This document shows positions 26,211 through 34,606 of a stretch of 39,913 bases of DNA, piece after piece. The number at the start of each line of letters is the position of its first letter. Positions within the stretch are counted from its first letter, which is position 1. A program made the position numbers and the translations under genes. Source of the DNA: an uncultured Bacteroidales bacterium (GTDB lineage Bacteria > Bacteroidota > Bacteroidia > Bacteroidales > UBA4417); assembly GCA_903864265.1 (NCBI GenBank), contig CAIPFN010000359.1, positions 1 through 39,913 on the forward strand, written 5' to 3'. The notes below the pieces were generated by a model, which was not told the origin of the DNA, did not search any database, and was given only the letters and a program-made list of their open reading frames with translations.

Positions 26211-26429
26211 ATGGGAACAGAAATCAGCAGCGCAATTCACTTGCATATCAGCGATTATCAAATAATTGAAAAGGCATTATTGGCATTAAGTAAGAAAAAT
26301 AAAGGTAATGCGGCAAAAACTAAAACAGGTTATGGCACATGCAAAAGTGCTGATAAGCATGATAATCTTATAGCAGAAGCGGAACGTTGCGAAGAAATTA
26401 TTGCATTGCTTTCTGAAGAATTTTCTTGA
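26211..26429 (+). CDS. Small hypothetical protein
   Basis: 72 aa, overlaps next ORF start. Confidence 0.45.
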   Translation: MGTEISSAIHLHISDYQIIEKALLALSKKNKGNAAKTKTGYGTCKSADKHDNLIAEAERCEEIIALLSEEFS

Positions 26430-26653
26430 ATCATTTTGCCATGTTATCAAAATCAGAAGCGAATCAACTTCAAAATAATGGCCGCATAATCTTACGATCG
26501 CAAATAATAAAAGGAAAATGGGTAATCGTATGCAAAACTTTAAAAGGAGCCTGGTCGCGATACACCAGTGAATGGTATGATTCTCAATTAATGGCCGATT
26601 CAGCCATTCTTAGTCTTGCAGAAAATGATCCAAAAATTTATCACTATAAATAA
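26426..26653 (+). CDS. Small hypothetical protein
   Basis: 75 aa, coupled to upstream ORF. Confidence 0.45.
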   Translation: MNHFAMLSKSEANQLQNNGRIILRSQIIKGKWVIVCKTLKGAWSRYTSEWYDSQLMADSAILSLAENDPKIYHYK

Positions 26654-26657
26654 TTCA

Positions 26658-27476
26658 ATGAGCTATCAGAAATTATACTGGCCAAAAGGCGCCGAAAAAT
26701 ATCTCCGGGATAATTACTGCAGGTTTACTACCAAAGAACTTGCCGGTCAGTTTGGGATTACTTATAACCAGGTTAAGAGAAAAGTCATGGAGATGGGATT
26801 GAGAAAAATAGCAGACGAAACAAAATGGAGCAAAGGAGCAATTACATACCTGGTCAACAATTACAAGAATACACGCACGGATATCCTGGCTGAAGCTTTC
26901 AAAATTACAATCTGGCAGGTATATCGGAAAGCGCACCAGCTTGGCCTGATTAAAAGTGAAGCATTTAATGGTTCTGTCCAAAATGGAAGGCTGAATAATC
27001 TTACAGAATCCGGTAAGCGATACAGATTTCCCAAAGGACATATTCCCGCGAATAAGGGAAAGAAAATGACGCCTGAACTTTATGAACGCGCCAGGCAAAC
27101 AATGTTTAAACCTGGACAAGTGCCACAAAATACACTCATCGACGGAATGATTGTTACCAGGCATAATCACAAGGAAAGGGATAGTAAACCATATAAATGG
27201 ATCCGGATTTCAAAAATGAACTGGGAAATGCTACATGTATATAACTGGAAGCAGGTAAACGGCCCGGTTCCGAAGGGAATGATTATCGTTTTCAAAAATG
27301 GAGATACGCTTAATTGCGAAGTGGACAACCTGGAGCTGATCACCAGGCGCGAAAACATGCATAGGAATACGATTCACCGGTATCCGAATGAAATTAAACA
27401 GGTGATCAGAACACTCGAGAAGTTAAACAAAACAATCAGAAATCATGAGCAACAACAATCTGCAGGCACTGCGTAA
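26658..27476 (+). CDS. HNH-like protein with tandem N-terminal HTH repeats
   Basis: Two HTH-like repeats (KGAEKYLRDNYCRFTTKELAGQFGITYNQVKRKVMEMGL / KGAITYLVNNYKNTRTDILAEAFKITIWQVYRKAHQLGL) and RFPKGHIPANKGKKM...NGPVPKGMIIVFKNGDTLNCEVDNLELITRREN. Confidence 0.7.
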   Translation: MSYQKLYWPKGAEKYLRDNYCRFTTKELAGQFGITYNQVKRKVMEMGLRKIADETKWSKGAITYLVNNYKNTRTDILAEAFKITIWQVYRKAHQLGLIKSEAFNGSVQNGRLNNLTESGKRYRFPKGHIPANKGKKMTPELYERARQTMFKPGQVPQNTLIDGMIVTRHNHKERDSKPYKWIRISKMNWEMLHVYNWKQVNGPVPKGMIIVFKNGDTLNCEVDNLELITRRENMHRNTIHRYPNEIKQVIRTLEKLNKTIRNHEQQQSAGTA

Positions 27477-27723
27477 TCACCTCTTTGATGTGATCGAAAG
27501 ATTAAAAGAATCGAACGATCCGTCAGCGGATACAAAAGACACGATAAGCCTGGAAATAGCAAAAGAGATAACCGAAGCTGCAAAGGTTATCGTCAACTCC
27601 TCTAAGATAGAAGTTGATTTCCTTAGAGTAGCTGAAAAATTGGATAGTTCAGATAAACTGGTCCATAACATGAATCAAACCGGATTTTTTTTAACTGATG
27701 GATCAACACAAACAAAAAAATGA
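27445..27723 (+). CDS. Small hypothetical protein
   Basis: 92 aa, overlaps flanking genes as in a phage early operon. Confidence 0.45.
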   Translation: MSNNNLQALRNHLFDVIERLKESNDPSADTKDTISLEIAKEITEAAKVIVNSSKIEVDFLRVAEKLDSSDKLVHNMNQTGFFLTDGSTQTKK

Positions 27724-28148
27724 GCAAAAAGCACCCCAAAAACCCAACCACCACCGGCACATCCTATTTCCCTGATCAGAAAAAAGGCCAGCTGATCAGC
27801 ATAAAATACCGCCCGAATAATCCCTGCTTCTGCGGTTTCGGAAAGAAGCAAAAACGATGCTGCGGCGACAAAAACCGATTCATGTCCTCAAACCCAAAAC
27901 CAAATGAGCAAATTATTCAGAAAATCAAGATTGCTGCTGAAGCTCCAGTTTTACCTGCTGAAACTCCAGTTCCTGTACCTGTTATACCTGATAATAATGA
28001 TCCTGCCGCAATGCACGGCAACAAGCCCAAACGCGCGAAGGTATCAACCAAGTCACCACCGCAGGATCCATTACCGCCTCGACCGGTCGAGCATGCGGTA
28101 CCGCGACGTAAGAGGAAAGGATTACTTCCTGTACAACCGGCCGAATAA
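27720..28148 (+). CDS. SEC-C metal-binding motif protein
   Basis: NNPCFCGFGKKQKRCCGDK matches the SEC-C pattern; Pro-rich tail. Confidence 0.7.
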   Translation: MSKKHPKNPTTTGTSYFPDQKKGQLISIKYRPNNPCFCGFGKKQKRCCGDKNRFMSSNPKPNEQIIQKIKIAAEAPVLPAETPVPVPVIPDNNDPAAMHGNKPKRAKVSTKSPPQDPLPPRPVEHAVPRRKRKGLLPVQPAE

Positions 28149-28197
28149 GGTATACTAACTTTTAACTTTTAATTTTTCACTTTTCACTACCCTACCA

Positions 28198-31100
28198 ATG
28201 CTGATCCCCGACGATAAAAAAGCCGAAATTCTCCAGAAATCCGATGTTTTCGATGTGCTTTCCGATTTCCTCGACCTTAAAAAATCAGGCAGCGCCTACG
28301 TGTGCGAATGTCCCATGTGCCACGCTTCCGGAAAAGGCAAAGGACTCCAGGTCACAAAGGCGAAAGGCATTTACAAATGTTTCGGCTGTGGCTTTGGCGG
28401 AAACACTGCAGTAAGTTACCTGCTCGAAGTCGAAAAAAAGAGTTACCCGGATGCGCTGAAATGGCTGGCCGATAAATACAATATCGTTATCGAGGATGGC
28501 CATCCCAAAGGACCACAACGCAAACTCAATAAAAAGCCTGAAACCTTCCGGGACAAACAGCTGAAGCTTTCCGGTATCCCGGATGCTCAGCAAAAGGCAA
28601 CCGTATGGGACGGCGATAAGCAGATTATTGTCGATACCTACGTCGCCGGTACCAGGAACGAATATTACCAGCTCGATTTCTCGAAGGAGACCGACATGAT
28701 CATCTGGTATTACAACCTCGAAGGCCGGCCGGTGATGTACCAAAAACCCAAGAGTACCAAAACCGAACACCTCTACCGGGTCCGCTGGCAGAACCCGAGC
28801 CTGCATTGCGACAAGAGCGGACGTCCGATGAAATATTCATCGCCCTACGGAAGCGGGTCGCATCTGTATATTCCCGAAATGATCAGGCAGATGTACCGCG
28901 ATAAGCGCGTGATAAAACGCCTGTACGTGCAGGAAGGCGAAAAAAAGACGGATAAGTCCTGCATGCATGGTCTGCCAAGCGTGGGCATCATGGGCATCCA
29001 CAACATCGCTTCGGAAGGGAAACTGCCTTACGAATTCCAGCAGATCATAAAGGATTGCCACGTGCAGGAAGTAATGCTCCTGCTCGATGCCGATTGTTAC
29101 GACCTGGGACAAAACCTGCTCCCGGGCGAACGCGTTGATAAGCGTCCCTACAGCTTTTTCTATGCTGTAAGGAATTTCCGGGAATACTTCAAAGCTTTCG
29201 AGAATGAAGGAATCTATCTCGAGATCTATTTCGGCCACGTGAAGCCCAACGAGAAGCACGACAAAGGCATCGACGACCTGTTGACAAATACCCTTACCGG
29301 CAGGGAAATCGCTCTCATGGATGACGTAAACCGGTCGGTGCTCATGAAGGATGGATCGGGCGAATTCGTACAGGTGCATAAGATCTCCACCATGGCCGAT
29401 CTGAAGCTTCTCGAGCTGTGGAACCTTCACAATACCGAATCGTTCGCCAGGCGTTACAAAACGGAACTTTCGGTGCTTCCTGAATTCCTGATCGGGAAAC
29501 ACAAATGGCGCTTCGACGAAAACGGGAAGCTCGAGCCGGCACAGCCGCTGCAGGAAGATGAGATCTACTTCGAAAAGATCACCAGGCGCACACGCGGCGG
29601 CGACGATTACGACACCTTCAAATTCAAATACCGGAAGTGCTATAAATTCCTCAGCCGGCGCGGTTTCGGCCGCTACGAATACGGCGGCCAGGATAAATAC
29701 ACCTGGGTGCATATCGAGAACCGGATCGTAAAGGAAATCGTTCCGCATAAAGTGCGCGATTACGTGCTCGAGTTTACCGAGGCCATCGCCGAGCAGGCCG
29801 ATATCGACGAAGTGATGGACATGTTTTTCCGCGGCTCAAAAATGTATTTGGGCCCCGACAGCCTCAGCCATCTCTCTTATGTATATCCGCATTTTGAGAC
29901 TTCTGAAAAGGATTCACAGATCATGTTTTTCCGCGATAAATACTGGATGATCACGGCCGAAGGCATTGAAGAGCATCCCATGGGCGACCTGAAGCATATG
30001 GTGTGGAAGGATAAGGTGCGGGAATTTGATGCCAGGCTCGTAGCGAAGGAATTCAACGTGGTTACGCGCATCGACGACGACTTCCTGAAGGCGAACCCGG
30101 CGAAAGCTGCAATGCTTGAGGACTACAAAGGGCAGTTTGATATCATTGCTTCCAAAGAAGCCAGGGAATGCCATTTCCAGCAGTTCCTGATCAACACCGG
30201 CGAATTCTTCTGGGATAAATTCATCGATAACAAGGAGGGCTGGAAACCAAAGCTCGAGAACGGCAAGCCGGTGGATACCCGCTCGCTGGCCGAGAAATTT
30301 GAAACAAACCTGCATTTCCTGAGCAAAACGACCGCATTCGGGTTCCTGCTGCATCATTACCGTGATAAGAGCTGCGAGAAAGCTGTGATAGGCATGGATG
30401 GCAAGATTGGCGTAGTAGGCGACTCGAACGGCCGCTCAGGGAAAAGTATTTTCGGTTTCGGCCTGGCGGAAGTCGTGCCTCAGCATGTGATCCCAGGGAA
30501 GGCCAAGGACCTGATGGAAGATAAGTTCCTCCTGGAGGGCGTTACCGAGAAAACGGAAAACATCTTCATCAACGACGTGCGCGCCAATTTCGATTTTGAA
30601 TTCCTGTTTCCGCTTATCGAGGACAAGCTCGTGATCAACGCCAAGGGCTCGCAGAAATACACCCTGCCCAAATCATCCATCCAGAAGTTCTACATTGCCA
30701 CGAACCACGCCATCAACGGCGACACCGGGTCGTACCGGGACCGGCAACACCTGATCGCCTTCAGCGATTACTACAACGAAAATCATAAGCCGGTTGATGA
30801 TTTTGGCGTAACCTTTTTCGATGCCTGGGACGACATCCAGCGCAACCTGTTTTACAATTACGCGGCCTATGCCTTGCATCTTTATTTCAAGGCCGCCAGG
30901 ATGGGTTGGGGCGTGAATGGTTCCGGTCTCATCCAGTGCCCGGTGCAGCGCCTCGAACGCCGTAAGCTGCGGCAGTTTATCGGCGAAACATTCCTCACCT
31001 GGGCCGACGAATATTACGGCGCCGGCGACGATATCCGTGAAGCCGATATCGGGCAGGATCCGGGTACCGGTCTCCCGATCACGAATTCCCATATCAACAC

Positions 31101-31323
31101 ACGCATCTTCCGGAAGGAATTATGGGACGATTTTATCGAGAACAATAAGCAGGAAAGCAAGTATATGAACGCCCATAAATTCAAGAAAAAACTCATCGCC
31201 TGGTGCAAGTTCCGCGGCCTGGCTTTCAATCCGCAGAAACAGGAATTCGACGGCATGATAAGCGACGATAAATCGGGCGGAAAGGAATTTTTTACGGTTG
31301 CAAATTCGAGGTATGCTTTATGA
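28198..31323 (+). CDS. CHC2-type primase fused to SF3/D5-like helicase
   Basis: CECPMCHASGKGKGLQVTKAKGIYKCFGCGFGG zinc finger; TOPRIM-like region; Walker A GDSNGRSGKS, Walker B IFINDVR, FYIATNH. Confidence 0.85.
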   Translation: MLIPDDKKAEILQKSDVFDVLSDFLDLKKSGSAYVCECPMCHASGKGKGLQVTKAKGIYKCFGCGFGGNTAVSYLLEVEKKSYPDALKWLADKYNIVIEDGHPKGPQRKLNKKPETFRDKQLKLSGIPDAQQKATVWDGDKQIIVDTYVAGTRNEYYQLDFSKETDMIIWYYNLEGRPVMYQKPKSTKTEHLYRVRWQNPSLHCDKSGRPMKYSSPYGSGSHLYIPEMIRQMYRDKRVIKRLYVQEGEKKTDKSCMHGLPSVGIMGIHNIASEGKLPYEFQQIIKDCHVQEVMLLLDADCYDLGQNLLPGERVDKRPYSFFYAVRNFREYFKAFENEGIYLEIYFGHVKPNEKHDKGIDDLLTNTLTGREIALMDDVNRSVLMKDGSGEFVQVHKISTMADLKLLELWNLHNTESFARRYKTELSVLPEFLIGKHKWRFDENGKLEPAQPLQEDEIYFEKITRRTRGGDDYDTFKFKYRKCYKFLSRRGFGRYEYGGQDKYTWVHIENRIVKEIVPHKVRDYVLEFTEAIAEQADIDEVMDMFFRGSKMYLGPDSLSHLSYVYPHFETSEKDSQIMFFRDKYWMITAEGIEEHPMGDLKHMVWKDKVREFDARLVAKEFNVVTRIDDDFLKANPAKAAMLEDYKGQFDIIASKEARECHFQQFLINTGEFFWDKFIDNKEGWKPKLENGKPVDTRSLAEKFETNLHFLSKTTAFGFLLHHYRDKSCEKAVIGMDGKIGVVGDSNGRSGKSIFGFGLAEVVPQHVIPGKAKDLMEDKFLLEGVTEKTENIFINDVRANFDFEFLFPLIEDKLVINAKGSQKYTLPKSSIQKFYIATNHAINGDTGSYRDRQHLIAFSDYYNENHKPVDDFGVTFFDAWDDIQRNLFYNYAAYALHLYFKAARMGWGVNGSGLIQCPVQRLERRKLRQFIGETFLTWADEYYGAGDDIREADIGQDPGTGLPITNSHINTRIFRKELWDDFIENNKQESKYMNAHKFKKKLIAWCKFRGLAFNPQKQEFDGMISDDKSGGKEFFTVANSRYAL

Positions 31324-32006
31324 AAAATGCTGTGAAAACACAAAAAACAGAACATCCAATCTTATTCAGTACGTCCATGGTTCAGGCAATTCTGAAAGGC
31401 CAAAAAACGAAGACCAGGAGAATTTTAAAGGTTAAAGGATGCAAATCATTTATTCCTGCTCCTTCACAAGACTGGGATGTTGAAACCCTGATCAAATGGG
31501 GCGCTTTGGATAAGTGTAATTATGGAAAGATCGGAGACAAACTTTGGGTGCGCGAAACATTTGAAGAAGGATGCATGGGTGATTATATATATAAGGCCGA
31601 TCGTTCTGAACTTGAAATAAAGCAATATAAAGAATGCGGCTATACATGGAAGCCCTCCATCTATATGCCTAAAAAAGCTGCAAGGATCTGGTTGCAGATT
31701 GAATCTTTGAAAATTGAACGATTGCAGGATATCAGCGAAGATGATGCTAAATCTGAAGGAATAAAAAGAGCTTTTTATGATGACGAATATCATTACCTGG
31801 TATATCCACCAAAAGAAAAAAACAAAGGCTTATTTGCTGGTCCGTGCAGAATAGATGGATCATATGTTTCAGTTAACAGTGCTTTCGGAGGTTATACACC
31901 AGCTACATATTCTTTTCATTCATTATGGGATTCCATCAATGGTGGTGGTAATTGGGATAAAAACCCATGGGTATGGGTAATCGAGTTTAAACGAATTAAT
32001 TTATAA
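31320..32006 (+). CDS. ASCH/PUA-like domain protein
   Basis: ILFSTSMVQAILKGQKTKTRRILK...GDKLWVRETFEE pattern. Confidence 0.75.
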   Translation: MKNAVKTQKTEHPILFSTSMVQAILKGQKTKTRRILKVKGCKSFIPAPSQDWDVETLIKWGALDKCNYGKIGDKLWVRETFEEGCMGDYIYKADRSELEIKQYKECGYTWKPSIYMPKKAARIWLQIESLKIERLQDISEDDAKSEGIKRAFYDDEYHYLVYPPKEKNKGLFAGPCRIDGSYVSVNSAFGGYTPATYSFHSLWDSINGGGNWDKNPWVWVIEFKRINL

Positions 32007-32009
32007 TTT

Positions 32010-32429
32010 ATGGAAACAAAAACAGCCTATAAAGGTCCAACCCTCGGCTCACTGCTGGAAGCTCCTGCAGAACCGGTCATAACACTTCAGCAGGCCGATC
32101 CTGCGCAATGGATGTTCCATACCTTCCGCAATGCCTGGGACTGGTGCGAAGCGCTCTCAGAAGCCGACAAACAATACCTGGCCGATGTTATTTCATTCGT
32201 GAAGGATCTGCCGGAAGCTGTAACGCTTATCAGCTCCAAGGTAAAGACTGAGAACCAGGAAATCTTTTACCGCTCATGCAGCTACGCGATGATCATGTAT
32301 AGCCTGTTTAACCAGGTAACATTTAATTCGGATTACACGGCGCTGAAACGCATTCCATATCTGCCTGAGATTGCGATAGAAATCCCTGCAGGGGAATTAG
32401 TGGAGGAAAATGAAGCTATAAACAGTTAA
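32010..32429 (+). CDS. Hypothetical protein
   Basis: 139 aa in same operon. Confidence 0.5.
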   Translation: METKTAYKGPTLGSLLEAPAEPVITLQQADPAQWMFHTFRNAWDWCEALSEADKQYLADVISFVKDLPEAVTLISSKVKTENQEIFYRSCSYAMIMYSLFNQVTFNSDYTALKRIPYLPEIAIEIPAGELVEENEAINS

Positions 32430-32439
32430 TTAAGCGAAC

Positions 32440-32661
32440 ATGGCAAAGAAAAGAAGCTTACAAATCGACGTTCGGGGCCCCATGCCGGATCATGAGGATA
32501 TTATCGAAATGACTTTATCTGTCGATGGCCGCGACTGCAGGATATATACTTCCAGGGCAAATTATAAAGCGCTCATTTTTGATGGTGTATTTATTCGGGA
32601 TGGTAATGAGCGCGACAGTGCAAATATGCTGAATACGACGAATGTTTATTTAGAGCAATAA
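32440..32661 (+). CDS. Hypothetical protein
   Basis: 73 aa in same operon. Confidence 0.45.
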   Translation: MAKKRSLQIDVRGPMPDHEDIIEMTLSVDGRDCRIYTSRANYKALIFDGVFIRDGNERDSANMLNTTNVYLEQ

Positions 32662-32711
32662 TTTATATAAAATAAAGCCCTGGGCGGGCATTGTAAAACC
32701 CACAAACAAAT

Positions 32712-33020
32712 ATGGATGAAAGCTTAAATTTTGGACAGGCTGTTGAAGCCTTAAAACAGGGTAAAAGAGTATCACGACAACAATGGGAGAATGAAGATGG
32801 TATCTTCTTTATTTTCGAACAAGTACCGTCAGAGATAGGATTAGAAATTATTCCTAAAATGCAATCCCTTCCTCAATCTGTTAAAGATGAATTTGTCAAG
32901 CGAGGCGAAAGTATCCGATACTGCAATCAGTTGGCAATGGTAGATCCTGACAATACGATCACTGGTTGGGATGCCGGAGCTTCTGATATATTAGCAGAAG
33001 ATTGGTGCATACTCGACTAA
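32712..33020 (+). CDS. DUF2829 / Tad2-like protein (candidate Thoeris anti-defence)
   Basis: LNFGQAVEALKQGKRVSRQQWE...NTITGWDAGASDILAEDWCILD matches the DUF2829 pattern (FgeAlealkxGkkvxRxgW ... WxxSxxDxxAeDW). Confidence 0.78.
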   Translation: MDESLNFGQAVEALKQGKRVSRQQWENEDGIFFIFEQVPSEIGLEIIPKMQSLPQSVKDEFVKRGESIRYCNQLAMVDPDNTITGWDAGASDILAEDWCILD

Positions 33021-33050
33021 CCAACGATGCGACACCCGTCGCATCGTTGG
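33021..33050. terminator. Perfect 13-bp hairpin downstream of DUF2829 gene (no T-tract)
   Basis: CCAACGATGCGAC-ACCC-GTCGCATCGTTGG. Confidence 0.55.
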
Positions 33051-33091
33051 ATAATTAATCATGAGCGCGCAGCGCGAATTCCTTAATCCTT

Positions 33092-33116
33092 AGCCCGCCC
33101 TTCGCGGGCTTTTTTA
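33092..33116 (+). terminator. Rho-independent terminator
   Basis: AGCCCGC-CCTTC-GCGGGCT then TTTTTT. Confidence 0.9.
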
Positions 33117-33119
33117 ATC

Positions 33120-33145
33120 CTCCGCACTTTGTGCGGAGACCTTTT
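33120..33145 (+). terminator. Second tandem terminator hairpin
   Basis: CTCCGCAC-TTT-GTGCGGAG then ACCTTTT. Confidence 0.65.
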
Positions 33146-33361
33146 AACTTTCTTCAAAAAGTGTACGCCCCCGCCACCCCCTTTATGTTTGTGAATTAAT
33201 TTTAGTGCAATTGAACAGAGGAAAATTTGTAAGTCGTTGGCTAATAAATATATATAAATACTTATATAATACTCTCTTTTTAAGAAGATACTTCATTAAA
33301 AATAGGAAAAAAATCGTGCATTTGTTTTTTAGTACAATACGCTGATTATCAATAGCACTTT

Positions 33362-33411
33362 CGTACTAGTACGTACAATCACGTACGAATATCGGATTCG
33401 TGCAGCACGAA
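33362..33411. repeat. Phased CGTAC repeats and palindromes (iteron/operator/ori candidate)
   Basis: CGTAC at 33362, 33372, 33382; palindromes CGTACTAGTACG (33362-33373) and TTCGTGCAGCACGAA (33397-33411). Confidence 0.7.
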
Positions 33412-33618
33412 AAAATATAATATACTAATATTTAGCGAATTATAAAAATAACTGATATTTTGCACTCCTGTACTAAAATTTTACCGTTTTTCTGCAAGTC
33501 CAACTAACAAGCCAACCAGTCACCAATCACTAATCACAAATTACCATCACATTTTTTCGAAAAAGCCCTTTTATTTCCTTATTTATCCTTGCAACTTTGC
33601 TTTAAATAGTGTATATAA

Positions 33619-34119
33619 ATGGGATGTGATTCAGTAACTTACCGTACCATTAACCTGGAACTAAAGAAGCCCTGGTATCTCAATTATCTTAAATATGTTT
33701 TCGGCGACGATTCAGAGCCGATAAAGATCAACCGGAACGAAGAAATCGGCCAATACTTATTCTCCAGGGTGCGCACGGCGCAATTCCCGGTACAGATCAT
33801 GCTCGACCGTCCGTACGTGAAGCTGATCATGCCCAATAATGAATTGGACACGGCCAAGTATAAATTCATGTACTATTCGGCCGAGGATGTGATCCGGATA
33901 AGCGATTACATCGAAAGCATGGCATACATCGATCTGCGTTCCATGATCGCGACCGGTTCCATCGACCTGGAGATGGATAAAAAAACGGTGATGTCGATCT
34001 ATTCCCAGCTCATTTATGGCGACGATCGCTACGAAACATTGAAGAAAGATGAGTACCGGAAGCGGAAAAAAATGAAACTTTGGTTGCAAAAGACAGCTAA
34101 AGAGTTTGGTTACAGGTAG
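33619..34119 (+). CDS. Conserved phage hypothetical protein
   Basis: 166 aa at the start of the head module. Confidence 0.5.
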   Translation: MGCDSVTYRTINLELKKPWYLNYLKYVFGDDSEPIKINRNEEIGQYLFSRVRTAQFPVQIMLDRPYVKLIMPNNELDTAKYKFMYYSAEDVIRISDYIESMAYIDLRSMIATGSIDLEMDKKTVMSIYSQLIYGDDRYETLKKDEYRKRKKMKLWLQKTAKEFGYR

Positions 34120-34190
34120 TTAATAAAAAATTCTGCCATATGTCCCCTGTAGAGGGACAAACAACAGATAAAACCATAAAATCTCATAAA

Positions 34191-34571
34191 ATGATCATCC
34201 TGGCACTCGATTACAAATTCACCGAAAACGGGACCTGGGTCCCCATCCCGATACAACAATATTCAGGATCATTCGTCGAACAACCCGAACAAACCGATGC
34301 CGGCATCCTGATGTCAGCGGAAGTTACCGCATACATGCCGGTGATCGATGATACCAAAAATGCAATGGTCGGTCAGCTGAACCGCCGTCCGGCTATTTTC
34401 CGGGTAACAGATGCCTGCAACCATTATTTTGAAATCGGCAGCGATGCCGAGCTGGCTGTTTTTTCGGGATCGGAAAAAATAGGTCCTAACCCTGGCGTTG
34501 CCTATGGCTGGGATATCAAGATTACATGCCTTTCTGTGTTGGGTGCAAAAATGTCGTCCTTTACCAATTAG
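34191..34571 (+). CDS. Phage virion-associated protein (putative)
   Basis: Start refined from 34140 (a hairpin lies at 34141-34159); upstream of protease. Confidence 0.4.
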   Translation: MIILALDYKFTENGTWVPIPIQQYSGSFVEQPEQTDAGILMSAEVTAYMPVIDDTKNAMVGQLNRRPAIFRVTDACNHYFEIGSDAELAVFSGSEKIGPNPGVAYGWDIKITCLSVLGAKMSSFTN

Positions 34572-34590
34572 CCTTACCGATTTATCATTG
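34556..34590 (+). promoter_or_regulatory. Putative phage late promoter (head operon)
   Basis: GTCCTTTA (34556-34563), N19, TATCATTG (34583-34590). Confidence 0.7.
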
Positions 34591-34606
34591 TGCATAATAC
34601 CGCGCA

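Noticed and set aside
28837-29748. 303-aa ORF on the - strand
   Set aside because: Antisense within the primase-helicase gene, which has clear motifs; no independent coding evidence.
33146-33618. CRISPR array or tRNA cluster in the AT-rich region
   Set aside because: Repeats are only 5 bp with 5-bp gaps; no repeat-spacer pattern and no cloverleaf found by eye.
34141-34159. TGTCCC-CTGTAGA-GGGACA inverted repeat
   Set aside because: Short isolated hairpin just upstream of ORF 34191 with no T-tract and no second copy noticed; insufficient to call a terminator, operator or transposon end.
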